Shown: positions 25,190 to 35,724 of the stretch, piece after piece
Position numbering within the stretch: position 1 is the first letter of the stretch
Layout: each line of letters starts with the position of its first letter
Assembly (NCBI RefSeq): GCF_048569485.1
Contig: NC_134353.1
Span: 533,478,008-533,542,007 of the forward strand
Reading direction: 5' to 3'
DNA from: Anomaloglossus baeobatrachus
Taxonomy: Eukaryota; Chordata; Amphibia; Anura; Aromobatidae
DNA length: 64,000 bases
Made by a program: the position numbers and the translations under genes
Notes under the pieces: generated by a model
Seen by the model: the letters and a program-made list of their open reading frames with translations, nothing else
Told to the model about the DNA's origin: nothing
Databases searched by the model: none

Positions 25190-25900
25190 CCGTTTCTGTC
25201 ATCATTCCTAAAGAATCTTATGGACCGCTAGTTCACTAATACTTTTGTTTGTGTGCAGCAACCACTTTCTGTAAATCCAATCAAAAATTTTCTATGCGGC
25301 TAAAATTAGGCAATTGTGATAACCACTCCAGAATCTTCTAGGACTACTTCTGAAACCAAGCCTTGGTAAATATTGAGATATGCCTGAGGTCATTGTCATA
25401 TTGAAACTTGCAATAGTCCCCAAGCTTCAGCTTCCTCACAGAAAACATTATGTTTTTATCCTAGAATTTCCTGATACTTGATTGAATCTATCCTGTCCTT
25501 CACACACTTCAGATTTATAGTGCCAAAAGAAGTTAAGCAGACTTACAGCATAACCAAGCCACCACCATGCTTCAGTGTAGGTAGGGTGTTCTTTTCAGAG
25601 TATGCTTTACTCTTTCTCTTCGAGCTAGGCCTCAAAAGGTCCAGTTTTGCTTAATTGTCCACAAAACAAAATCTCCAATCTTTTGTGGCTAGTTCACATG
25701 GCATTGAACATAAGGGAGCTGATGTTTCTTGTATATTAGAATCAGTAGTAGAACACATTTTGGAGTTTGGGTATGGAGACATTCAGAGTTTAGTATGCTA
25801 CTCACTGAGCAAACTGAAACTTATTTTTGTACCTTTTTCCTTTTGTATGCAAGGCAGTTAACTCTTTTCTTACACTTTTTGAGCCACTCTTGGCAAACCA
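25190..25900 (-). pseudogene. Tc1-like transposase remains (antisense)
   Basis: Read on the minus strand, the 'accaagccaccaccatgctt' block corresponds to the KHGGGLVML-type Tc1 motif, and 'gaggtcattgtcatattg' to the QYDNDL/QQDND-type second catalytic Asp region. Many stops and frame changes; no long open frame survives. It belongs to the 23508-26204 Tc1. Confidence 0.6.
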
Positions 25901-26204
25901 AGATTATTAGTTATCTCAAAGTGAACAGGCTAAGATTCCTCAGGAATACTGTTGTCAGGTCATAAGAGCCACACCGTGCTTACTAAGTACTAAAGATGCT
26001 TGTCATAAAAGGTGGTCAAAAATTCTTAGATTGTAGTAGTCAATAAAATAGTCATTTTGTTCTGAATTTGGAGAAACCACTTGTATTAATTGCTTTAAGC
26101 TATTTAAATTGTTCTTTGGTTTATTGCATAAAAGATGTACGTTTGCAATTTTTTTCTAATAGGCCTAACTTTCAATGAGGGTTGAATTGTTTTCACTGCA
26201 ACTG

Positions 26205-26631
26205 TACGAAGACTTTTTTTTATATATATATATATATATATACACATGACAATGCAATTTGCTTTATCCAAATGGTTTTGGTTACAATCCCCACACAGTT
26301 TTATCCCTGTAAACATATATTTCTGGAAACATACATTAAGCATAGTTGGCATAAAAATAACACTATCGCTTGGGCATGTTAAGACTATTGTGCACTGTAT
26401 CATGGAAGGAAGGATGCATTCATTATAAATGACACTAAGACTGATAAAAGAAAACAATTATAGGATACCATAATAGAAGAAATAACACATATAAACAAAT
26501 AAAAGACAAATTAAATTGAAATGACCATGGAATGTAACAGATTTAGGACCACTGCACTTGTACTTGTCATCTGGAGTAAGCAGCATTTAAAAGCAGTGGT
26601 ACAAACTGAATTATTGTTTCTGTCAGACATC
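26205..26631 (-). other. SH3GL2: SH3GL2 3' untranslated region (at least proximal part)
   Basis: Immediately downstream of the SH3GL2 stop on the minus strand. No coding potential. It contains a (TA)n run at about 26219-26241. The nearest minus-strand AATAAA seen is at 26120-26125, inside the right end of the flanking Tc1, so the transcript may end in transposon sequence; that is inference. Confidence 0.45.
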
Positions 26632-26831
26632 TTAGTGTGGCAGTGGGACCAGAATATCAACATAATTGATCGGGAAGAAGCCTGACTGGCCATGCAGCAT
26701 CCCTTCATACCAATTTTCATCAATCTGGTTGGTGAGAGTAATAATGTCACCCTCTTTGAAGCCAAGTTCGCCTTCATTTTCTGGATCAAAGTCATAGAGG
26801 GCCCGACAACATGGCTGATCCATGGGAGCAC
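26632..26831 (-). CDS. SH3GL2: Endophilin-A1 (SH3GL2), last coding exon: SH3 domain and stop
   Basis: The exon starts after an AG acceptor (minus strand ttgctgtag|GTGCTCCC, 26831) and ends at a TAA at 26632-26634. It encodes [24 protein letters not shown], then [21 protein letters not shown], then [20 protein letters not shown]. This is the whole SH3 domain, with ALYDF, the acidic RT loop, the WYEG tryptophan and the FPxNYV motif that bind proline-rich partners such as dynamin and synaptojanin. From memory it is closer to vertebrate SH3GL2 than to SH3GL1 or SH3GL3. The split codon (G|GT, Gly) joins in frame with the exon at 33730-33863. It is the window's only host gene recognised; the BAR-domain exons lie beyond the right edge. 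Confidence 0.93.
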
Positions 26832-27135
26832 CTACAGCAAAGAAAATAACCAGTTGTCATTAATTCACATTATGATTTTAAAATATACATTTTTTTTGTA
26901 CGGACACTTAATGAATTTACCACTTTTCCACATATCTGAAGAAAGTAAAATATATACAGTATATATAGCAAAAAGAACAGCACCACATTTGCAGATTTTG
27001 GGTACAATGCCTCACCACAACCTTCCACACAGTTATCACATATAGATACAAAAAAAGGAAGGGTATCAATGCAACAAATGTGGACTTATAGTGGACAGAT
27101 GCAACATTTGAGACGGCAGAATCTTTAGCAAGCTA

Positions 27136-27237
<102 letters not shown>

Positions 27238-27434
27238 CAGTGCAGTAGATCCGGCAATGAGAACAGAAATCCAGGTGGCAGTAAAATAAATTTCTCATTG
27301 CTGGATCCACTCCACTGTTTCATTTCATCCATGGATGTTCTCCCAGTCCACATCTGTGCATCATAGAAGGAACCAGGAGGATTCAGTCTTGCAAGAGCTG
27401 TGACAAGTGAGCTGGTCTACATTTTGTCTTGAGC

Positions 27435-27475
<41 letters not shown>

Positions 27476-27483
27476 TATATATA

Positions 27484-29037
27484 CACCGTGTGCAGAATTA
27501 TTAGGCAAGTTGTATTTTAGAGGATTTTTCTTTATTGATCAACAACTATGTTCTCAATCAACCCAAAAGACTCATAAATATCAAAGCTTAATATTTTTGG
27601 AAGTTGGGGTGGTTTTTTTTTAGATATGGCTTTCTTAGGAGGATATCTGTTTGTGCAGGTAACTATTACTGTGCAGAATTATTAGGCAACTTAATAAAAA
27701 ACAAATATATTTCCATCTCACTTGTTTATTTTCACCAGGTAAACCAATATAACTGCACAAAATTTAGAAATAAACATTTCTGACATGCAAAAACAAAATC
27801 CAAAAAAATTGGTGACCAATATAACCACTTTTCTTTATGATGACACTCAACAGCCTACCATCCATAGATTCTGTCAGTTGCTTGAGTTGTTTACGATCAA
27901 CATTGCATGCAGCAGCTACCACAGCCTCCCAGACACTTCCGAGAGGTGTATTATTTTCCCTCCCTGTAGATATTTCATTTTATGAGGGACCACAGGTTCT
28001 CTATGGGGTTCAGATCAGGTGAACAAGGGGCCATGTCATTATTTTTTCATCTTTTAGACCTTTACTGTCCAGCCACGCTGTAGAGTAGTTGGATGCATGT
28101 GATGGAGAATTGTCCTGCATGAAAATCATGTTTTTCTTGAACGATACCGACTTCTTCCTGTACCACTGCTTGCACAAGTTGTCTTCCAGAAACTGGCAGT
28201 AGGTTTGGGAGTTGAGCTTCACTCCATCCTCAACCCGAAAAGGTCCCACAAGTTAATCTTTGATGATACCAGCCCATACCAGTACCCCACCTCAACCTTG
28301 CTGGCATGTGAGTCAGAGTGGAGCTCTCTGCCCTTTACTGATCCAGCCTCTGGCCCATTCATCTGGCCCATCAAGAGTCTCTCTCATTTCATCAGTCCAT
28401 AAAACCTTTGAAAAATTAGTCTTAAGATATTTTTTGGCCCAGTCTTGACGTTTTATCTTATGTTTCTTGTTCAAAGGTGGTCGTTTTTCAGCCTTTCTTA
28501 CCTTGGCCATGTCCCTGAGTATGGCACACCTTGTGCTTTTTGATAGTCCAGTAACATTGCAGCTCTGAAATATGGCCAAACTGGTGGCAAATGGCATCTA
28601 GGTATCTTCACGCTTGATTTTCCTCAATTCATGGGCAGTTAATTTGCGCCTTTTTTTGCCCAACATGCTTCTTGCGACCCTGTTGGCTATTTGCCATGAA
28701 ACGCTTGATTGTTCGGTGATCACGCTTCAAAAGTTTGGCAATGTCAAGACTGCTGCATCCCTCTGAAAGGCATCTTACAATTTTGGACTTTTCAGACCCC
28801 GTCAAATCTCTCGTCTGACCCATTTTGCCAAAGGAAAGGAAGTTACCTAATAATTAAGAACACCTTACATAGGGTGTTGATGTCATTACACCACACTTCT
28901 CCTCATTACAGTGATGCACATCACCTGATTTACTGAATTGGTAGTTGGCTCTCACGCCTATACAGCTTGGAGTAGGACAACATGTATAAAAATTATCATG
29001 TGATCAAAATACTCATTTGCCTAATAATTCTGCAGTG
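27484..29037 (-). mobile_element. Tc1/mariner-type transposon, 1.55 kb, between TA microsatellites
   Basis: Ends CACCGTGTGCAGAATTATTA and, inverted, CACTGCAGAATTATTAGGCA, with TA at 27482-27483 and 29038-29039. Both flanks are (TA)n runs, so it probably inserted into a TA microsatellite. The transposase reads on the minus strand in several pieces. It lies in the last SH3GL2 intron in the same orientation as the gene. Confidence 0.85.
28010..28823 (-). pseudogene. Tc1/mariner-type transposase in three frames
   Basis: N-terminal helix-turn-helix region MGQTRDLTGSEKSKIVRCLS, with SSLDIAKLLKRDHRTIKRF (28823-28629). The middle (28597-28313) contains NKKHKIKRQDWAKKYLKTNF and VLWTDEMRE with the first Asp. 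The 3' part (28249-28010) has GPFRVEDGVKLNSQTYCQFL and IFMQDNSPSHASNYS with the second Asp; the Glu motif region is degraded (MTWPLVHLI). At least two frame changes separate the pieces. Confidence 0.85.
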
Positions 29038-29053
29038 TACATATATATGTACA

Positions 29054-29100
<47 letters not shown>

Positions 29101-29368
29101 GTGTATCACAAAAATGAGAACACCCCTAACATTTTTGTAAATATTGTATTATATCTTTCATGGGACAACACTGAATATATGACACTTTCATGCAAGTAAA
29201 GTATTAAGGGTACAGCTTGTATAACAGTGTAAATTTGGTGTTCCCTCTAAATAACACAACACATAGTTATCAATGTCTAACCTGCTGGCAACAAAAGTGA
29301 GTACACCCCTAAGTGAAAATGGCAAATTGTGCCCAATTAGCTATTTTCTCTCCCTTGTGTCATGTGAC

Positions 29369-29884
29369 TGTCACGCGTATGGACCGCTACTCAGGGACAG
29401 GGGCTTCTCTGACCCTGTAAGTTAGTGAACCCTAACTTGCACCTCAAGCCAAGGGTAGACTTGAAGGTAGTGAGGCGTGACCCTCCGACCTGTCCTTGAC
29501 TCCTACACGGACACTGATCTACAGACCCCCTACCTGTTCAATGGGATAACTCCAGGGAACTACACAAAAAAAATAAAATAAAGAAAAACAACAAAATAAC
29601 ATCGCTTCTGCAAACTACACGTTGTTTGCAGAAGGCTACAGGAACAAGCTTATAACAAGACCACACACACAGGCTGTCTCTATGAACTGTGAAGAGAAAA
29701 TAACCAGTACTGTGTGAAGGATACTGGAACATTTTAAAAGGTCCATCCTAATGAATAACTGAGAGAACCTGATGGAATTCCTCTAAGCAGACTTGCAAAA
29801 GAAGCATTAACCCATCAGGTGCTAAAAGGAAAAAATGTTCAATTAAATGAGGACGAGTCTCGCTGGAAAGAAACCAGCATGACA
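29369..29884. mobile_element. Candidate solo LTR, 516 bp
   Basis: It begins TGTCACGCG, ends GCATGACA, and is flanked by the 5-bp repeat GTGAC (29364-29368 and 29885-29889). The undisturbed Tc1 reads 'catgtgactc' at this point, so the duplication is genuine. TG...CA ends with a 5-bp duplication and no coding sequence fit a single LTR left by recombination. No internal retroelement part is present. Fossil; younger than its Tc1 host. Confidence 0.6.
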
Positions 29885-30000
29885 GTGACTCATTAGTGTT
29901 ACAAGGTCTGAGGTGTGAATGGGGATCAGGTGTGTTAAATTTGGTGGTATCGCTCTAACACTCTCTCATACTGGTCACTGGAAGTTCACATAGCACCTCA

Positions 30001-31540
30001 TGGCAAAGAATGCTCTGAAGATCGGAAAAAAAAAATTGTTGATCTACAAAAGATGGCCAAGGCTATAAGAATATTGCCAACACCTAGAAACTGAGCTGCA
30101 ACACAGTGGCAAAGACCATACAGTGGATTAACAGGTTCCATTCAGAACAGGCCTCGCCATGGTCGACTATAGAAGTTGACTGCACATGTTCAGCATCATA
30201 TCCAGAGGTTGTCTTTTCAAAATAGATGTATGAATGCTGCCAGAATTGCTGCAGAGGTTAAAGGGGTGGGGGTCAGTCTGTCAGTGCTCAGATCAAACAC
30301 TGCACACTGCATCAAATTGGTCTGCGTGGTTGTGATTCCAGAAGGAAGCCTCTTCTAAAAAGAGGTACAGGAAAGCCGCCCACAAACAGTATACTGAAGA
30401 CAAGCAGACAAGGGACAAGGATTACTGAAACCATGTCCTGTGGTTTGATGAGACCTAGATAAACGTATTTGGTTTAGATGGTCTCAAGTATGTGGCAAGT
30501 GTGCCTTGCCTACAGTCAAGCAGGGTGGTGGAAGTGTCATGGTTTGGTGCTTCATGAGTGCTGTCAGGTGTGGGGGCTACAGTTAGGGGTACATTACACG
30601 CTGCGACATCGCTCAAGCGATGTCGTTGGGGTCACGGTGTTTGTGACGCACATCCGGTGCCATTAGCGACGTTGCAGCGCGTGATAGGCTGGAGCGACCT
30701 AAAACGATCGCAAAAAAGACAAAAATCGTTTGTTTTGGATAGGTCGTTTAATAACAAAAAATCGTTGTCTGGTAAGTAGCGATGTTGTTCCTCGTTCCTG
30801 TGGCATCACACATCGCTATGTGTGACACCGCAGGAGCGACAAACATCTCCTTACCTTCGTCCAATGCGGAAGGAAGGAGGTGGGCAGGATGTTACGTCCC
30901 ACTCATCTCCGCCCCTCCGCTTTTATTGGCCGGCCGCTTAGTGACGTCGCGGTGACGCCGAATGCACTTCCCCCTTGAGGGAGGGATTGTTCGGCAGTCA
31001 CAGCGACGTCGCTGAACAGGTATGTGCGTGTGACGCTGCCGTGCCGTAGCGATAATGTTCGCTACGGCAGCGATCACCACATATCGTTACGACGGGGGCT
31101 ATCGCACGCAACATCGCTAACAATTGCTAGCGATGTCACAGCATGTAAAGTACCCCTTAGTTCATTGATGAATGCCCACATGTAGTTTGACATACTAAAG
31201 CAAAGCATTATCCCTTCAGAAACTGGGCAGCAGGGCTGCATTCCAACATGATAATGACCTCCTAACACACCTCCAAGATGACCACTGCCAAAGAAACTGA
31301 GGGTAAAGGTGTTGGACTGGACAAGTATGTCTCCAGACTTCAACCCTATTGAGCATCTGTGGAGCACCCTCAAATGGAAGGTGGAGGAGCAGTAGGTCTC
31401 TAACATGCACCAGCTCCATGATGTCATCATGGAAGAGTGGAAGAAAATTCCAGTGGCTCCTGTGAAGCATTAGTGAACTCCATTGCCAAGATAGTTAAGG
31501 CACTGCTTGAAAATAATACTGGTCACATAAAATATTGACT
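30001..31540 (+). pseudogene. Tc1-like transposase, broken and split by a MITE
   Basis: The 5' part starts at 'atggcaaagaatgctctgaa' (30000-30019), where this family's start codon lies. It continues through 'gaggttgtcttttcaaaata' and 'catgtcctgtggtttgatga' (first Asp region, WFDET). After the MITE it resumes at 31160 with 'ttcattgatgaatgcccaca', then QHDNDLLTHLQDDHC (second Asp) and DFNPIEHLWSTLKWK (Glu). Stops and small indels are scattered throughout. Non-functional. Confidence 0.8.
30586..31156. mobile_element. Harbinger MITE, 571 bp, TTA duplication
   Basis: Ends GGGGTACATTACACGCTGCG and, inverted, GGGGTACTTTACATGCTGTG; TTA at 30583-30585 and 31157-31159. These ends nearly match the right end of the autonomous Harbinger at 840-7713 (GGGGTACTTTGCACGTTGCG), and internal words such as 'gacgcacatccgg' resemble its subterminal 'gacgcacttccgg'. 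No gene. Confidence 0.88.
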
Positions 31541-31714
31541 CTTTGGGCACCATTTCCCCATTTTCACATTTGTTGCCAGGGGTTTAGACATTAAAGGCTG
31601 TATGTTGAATTATTTAATGGGCACATCAAATCTACACTGTTATACAAGATGTACATTGACTACTAATAAAATATTTACAAAAATGTGAGGGATGAACTTA
31701 ATTTTGTGATATAG

Positions 31715-31743
<29 letters not shown>

Positions 31744-31746
<3 letters not shown>

Positions 31747-32198
31747 GATAACACGCTTGGGGATCGCCTTTGCTGGATTCAAAGGGCACGTATTCACCTC
31801 AGGCAGACAGCCGAATTCAAGGTGTAACTGACGCTTGGTCAGGTTTATTGCAGTGAAGCATAAACAAAAGAAAAACACCAACAAAATAAATCCTTGCCTA
31901 TCCGGCGCTAACTATACACGGTGATATCCTAACTACAAACTGGAGGGCTTCTCCCTTCCAGCTAAACCATACAAACATTGAGCACTGCTCCCACTCGCAA
32001 GTGTCTCCTACACAGACAGGCGTTCTGTGTTCCCAGCTGGAGACCCTCCCCCATCTTCTCAGACTTCTTTTACATCAGTCCTTCGCCTCCCATTAATCCA
32101 TTAGTAACCAGGTGATCCTGACCAGGCTAAGTCACATAGGACCGACACCGGGGTGAGATATACAAGCCCTCATCCACTAATCCCACATGAGTCTCACA
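31744..32198. mobile_element. LTR-like insertion splitting a TA microsatellite
   Basis: The segment begins TGTGATAACACGC and ends GAGTCTCACA (TG...CA with short inverted ends). It is flanked on both sides by (TA)n, 31715-31743 and 32202-32232, which look like one split microsatellite. Because the target is simple sequence, a duplication cannot be proven. No coding sequence; fossil of uncertain class. Confidence 0.4.
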
Positions 32199-32234
<36 letters not shown>

Positions 32235-32246
32235 CACACACATACA

Positions 32247-32484
32247 CAGTACAGACCACAAATTTTGACACACCTTCTCGTTCAAGGAGTTTTCTTTACT
32301 ATTATGTTATATGTAATATACAAAAAAGTATAAACTCTAAAAAAAATGGTCTGGAGCACAGACAAATCTATTTAATACTTTTTATATACAATATTTCAAT
32401 ATTTACATCAATCATTCAGATGATTTTCAATTTAGTCTTCACTGTGAAAAGCTCACCAATTTGCTTGGCTGACAACATTAAGCC
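32247..32484. repeat. Tc1-type terminal repeat remnant
   Basis: Begins CAGTACAGACCACAAATTTT, then GACACACCTTCTC, matching the terminal repeat of the Tc1 family whose 3' end lies at 378-676. The following sequence diverges from what I know of the family, and no opposite end was found. The adjoining MITE (32488) has landed in or beside it. Confidence 0.5.
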
Positions 32485-32487
32485 TTA

Positions 32488-33059
32488 AGGGTGCTTTACA
32501 CGCTGCGACAATGCTAGCGATAGCTAGCGATGTCATGCGCGATAGCACCCGCCCACATCGCTGTTTCGTCATGGGGGTGATCGCTGCCGTAGTGAACAAT
32601 ATCGCTACGGCAGCGTCACACGCACATACCTGCTTAGCGACGTCGCTGGAGACACCGAACAATCTCTCCTTTAAGGGGGCGGTTCGTTCGGCGTCATAGC
32701 GGCGTCACTAAGCGGCCACCCAATAGCAGAGGAGGGGCGGAGATCAGTGGCCGGAATATGCCGCCCACCTCCTTCCTTCCTCATTGTCGGTGGACGCAGG
32801 TAAGGAGATGTTCGTTGTTCCTGCGGTGTCACACATAGCGATGTGTGATGCCGCAGGAACGACGAACAACCAGTGGCATGCACCACCAACGATATTATGA
32901 AAAGGAGCGACGTGTCAACGATCAACGTTTTTTGCGATCGTTGATCGTCGCTCCTTTTAGTCACACACAACGATATCGCTAACGGCGCCAGATGTGCGTC
33001 ACGAACACCGTGACCCCGACAATATATCGTTAGCGATATCGTTGTGTGTAAAGTACCCT
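32488..33059. mobile_element. Harbinger MITE, 572 bp, TTA duplication
   Basis: Ends AGGGTGCTTTACACGCTGCG and, inverted, AGGGTACTTTACACACAACG; TTA at 32485-32487 and 33060-33062. It shares length, ends and internal pieces ('gcggccacccaatagc' region versus 'ggccgcttagtgacgtc' at 30935, inverted) with the MITE at 30586-31156, so the two are siblings. Confidence 0.88.
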
Positions 33060-33062
33060 TTA

Positions 33063-33729
33063 GAGCTAGCAGAAATGCCTCTTTGCCATTATTAAGCATT
33101 TACAGCTGTTATGACATCTTGGGGAACACAATGGTCACTATATTGGTGGTTATGACATTTGAGATATGGCATCATGGAAAATCATCTGTATGAATGGTTC
33201 AAATATTATATAAGAAGCATTGAAGAAATTAATGTGTGCTCCTGTCTGTTTTTGGGGAATTGGGTGAAGAGGCTCATGGAGAATGCCCCTTGGTAGCATT
33301 AGTCGAGTATTCATTATAAGGTGACGAGTGCTTAAGATTGTTAAGATGCCAAATACCACATAGAGGGACTCCAGGGAAATTAACCATTCACTGCACAGTT
33401 CCCCTGAAGTTATGACTGCTTTCCATGGGTGCTAGCAACAGTAAACCCTGAGCACTTTTAGGTAGTTACAAAATTTAGTTTACATTTTGCTTTTTGGAAT
33501 AGTTTGTAAATTAAGTATTTTCTTGGCTCAAAAAAAAGAAGGAAAGGACGAGTGTAAAGGTTTTACTTATAGTTCTTTACCCTGTTGGTGCCACTCTTAG
33601 TTTCGGCTGAAAATAAACTAAAACTGCATTAGTAGGCCATAGCTGACCAACAAATGCTCTATGATCCTGTATAAAAGAAACTATAGCAAAAAACAGAAGT
33701 CATAGAAGTAAAAATATCCTTTGCCGTAC
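33063..33729. other. Last SH3GL2 intron, unassigned part
   Basis: No further repeat or exon was recognised between the MITE and the penultimate SH3GL2 exon. Confidence 0.5.
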
Positions 33730-33863
33730 CTGATGGTTTTGGGGTTGTAGCAAGAGAAATCCCTCCATTATGCTGATTGTTTTCACTGGGTAATGCAAGA
33801 TCCAAGCTCATACGAGGTTTGGGCTGATATTCTCGCCGTGGCTGTAATGCAGCATCTCTGATT
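33730..33863 (-). CDS. SH3GL2: Endophilin-A1 (SH3GL2), penultimate exon: linker between BAR and SH3 domains
   Basis: On the minus strand the exon follows an AG acceptor (ttttatag|AATCAGAG, 33863) and ends at a GT donor (CCATCAG|GTACGG, 33730), 134 nt. It encodes [20 protein letters not shown], then [20 protein letters not shown], then PKPSG. The [14 protein letters not shown] block is the conserved end of the BAR region and start of the linker in vertebrate endophilin-A1. The middle of the linker is divergent, as is usual. The first base closes an Arg codon from the exon upstream, which lies beyond 64000 or was not recognised; the final G joins GT of the last exon (Gly). Endophilin bends membranes and recruits dynamin and synaptojanin at endocytic sites. 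Confidence 0.93.
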
Positions 33864-34309
33864 CTATAAAATATAAAGGTTATTTTATGGGATTATTCCG
33901 ACATACTGCACTTTGTTTTGCTAATAAATATATTACCGTATACATTACTCAAGTGCTCACACCTCATACTGTACGTTCTCCTTGGCCACATAATTTGAGC
34001 TGACAGAAGTAGGGAGCAGTTGGGGCTGTGAACTGTATGCTGGATGCACTTACAGCCTAAATGGGGGGTTTCACCTTTTAATATGTTCTTACAAATTTGG
34101 CCCCTATTAAAAATATTAAAATCAGCAAGCACTTTTTAATGGAAACACTGCAGAATAGGTCAGAGTTCCACAATGCCCATGATATCTCTTTCAGAAAGAT
34201 CTGTTGCGCCACTGTAAAGACATATTTGTTTTATCTTGATGCAAATTCAGCTGCAAGTGCATGGGTTGGCAAAAGAGTGCACTTGCAGTTCAAGTCTCTT
34301 GTGCCTCTC
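33864..34309. other. SH3GL2 intron, unassigned
   Basis: Intronic sequence directly upstream of the penultimate exon. A short hairpin (GCAAGTGCA ... TGCACTTGC, about 34250-34290) is the only structure noted. No exon or repeat family was recognised. Confidence 0.45.
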
Positions 34310-34710
34310 GGCCTGATGCCACCCTCAGCTGGTTGACTTACAGTGTAGACAGGCTTTGGTGTGTGATGTCATTCTGCTACATTGAGCAGACACATCTCTG
34401 CTACATCAAGCTATTTGTATAAAACAGCAAACTTCGGGATACATGACTTGCCATACCTGGACAATAGCACCGTGCTCTACATATACAGTACTTATAGAGC
34501 ACTGTGCTACTGTCCGGCTATGGAAAGTCCTGCATGCTGAGTTAGCAGTATTACATCTGCTTTATACAAGTAGCGTGCAGAACTGGATTCAGTAGAGATG
34601 TGTCTGGCGAACGTAGCAGAAATGTGTTTGCCAGATGTACGGTAACAGAATAACATCACACACCAGAGCTTGTTCTGCTCTCAATAAACCAGTGGAGGGC
34701 GATGGTGAGC
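34310..34710. repeat. Imperfect foldback repeat, about 400 bp
   Basis: The left half (CTTTGGTGTGTGATGTCATT at about 34354) matches the inverted right half (reverse complement CTCTGGTGTGTGATGTTATT). Pairing continues through 'gacaatagcaccgtgctcta' near the centre. Arms are about 150-190 bp and noticeably diverged. No clear target duplication was found, so its class is unknown. Confidence 0.6.
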
Positions 34711-35206
34711 AAGTAAAAGAGCAGAGAAGATGTTGACCCTGATTCATGATATATGTATATTTTTTTTTTTTAGTCATCTTTTTTTCTCTTGTGGCATTAG
34801 TTGCCGTTATTGACGTCAATTTCATCAAAGTAGCAATTGCGAGTCATGAATTTGGTGCAAAGTCAAAATTGGATTTCCTTTCCGTCTTGAACAGTTTTTG
34901 TCACTTTTTTTTTTACAACAATTGCACATTAACACCAAATAGTCGCAAAAATTGCAAAAAAATGTTGGCGTATTCGCCAGGGGGCACTGAAGTGAAGAGG
35001 AGTCAAATTTGCAGCATTTTAAAAATTCGCGATTGATAAATCAGCTGAAAACATTTGGAATCACTGGACTACAATAAACAAGACAGTAGCAAAAACAGAC
35101 AGACGAGCAGCTGCTTTGCTCAGAGGCTTCATTCTGCTCTTTTCTATAGTGACCACACCACACTTGCCATAATGCTGTCTGAGGATGATCTCTATTAACT
35201 ACTTTA
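34711..35206. other. Unassigned intronic spacer
   Basis: AT-rich sequence with poly-T runs; an 'aattcgcgattgataaatc' motif near 35024 resembles dispersed frog repeats but the family could not be named. No gene. Confidence 0.4.
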
Positions 35207-35724
35207 AAAGGTAATAGAGATGAGCGGATTCCAAATAACCGGGACCGGTAGGTCCCTGCTAAAATTTTTCAAAAATCCGGATATGGTCTGGAATCCGGTA
35301 CCCATATAAGTTTAGGAGGACCAGAATCCAGCGATTAAAAATGTTGGTGGAAGGGATGGTGAGACAGGAGTGCGCGCGGTGTACTGACCTAGGCTCTGTG
35401 CCATGGCGGCAAGCTGCTTCCAGGTTACGCATTCATTTCCAGAGCTGCGTGAGTCTAGATCGTGCTCTAAAAATACAGTTAGATGCTAGAATGTACAAGC
35501 TACTTCCAGGTATGACGTAATATGTCACCTTATGGGGGCGTGTTCACAATGAAGTCCGATGTTTTCCAGATGGAATAAACATTCTTTTTCCAAGTCCACG
35601 TGGGCATGGAGTTGTTTATAATAGAAGCGGGGGTCTGAGGGTAAGACCCCTAGATGAAGAGGGATTGCAGGGGGGCTAAGCCCCCCTTTGCATGATTATA
35701 CTGGACAGAAGGAAACATTGCGGG

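Larger units (their letters stand above)
23508..26204 (-). mobile_element. Tc1-like transposon holding a hairpin element and a Tigger-like MITE
   Basis: Left end CAGTAGTAATCAAAATTATTC and right end inverted CAGTTGCAGTGAAAACAATT, each followed by CAACCCTC, with TA at 23506-23507 and 26205-26206. Antisense transposase remains occupy about 25190-25900. Hairpin element H2 (23740-25166) is inserted near the left end. The element lies only about 430 bp downstream of the SH3GL2 stop codon. Confidence 0.8.
29099..31714 (+). mobile_element. Tc1-like transposon with an LTR-like insertion and a Harbinger MITE nested
   Basis: Left end GTGTATCACAAAAATGAGAA and right end inverted CTATATCACAAAATTAAGTT; both are followed inward by 'ccctMACATTTTTGTAAATATT'-type sequence. 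This is a Tc1 family I recognise from many frogs and fishes. Without the 516-bp insertion at 29369-29884 and the 571-bp MITE at 30586-31156 it is about 1.5 kb. Both insertions carry perfect target duplications against the Tc1 sequence, which fixes the order of events. Confidence 0.85.
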
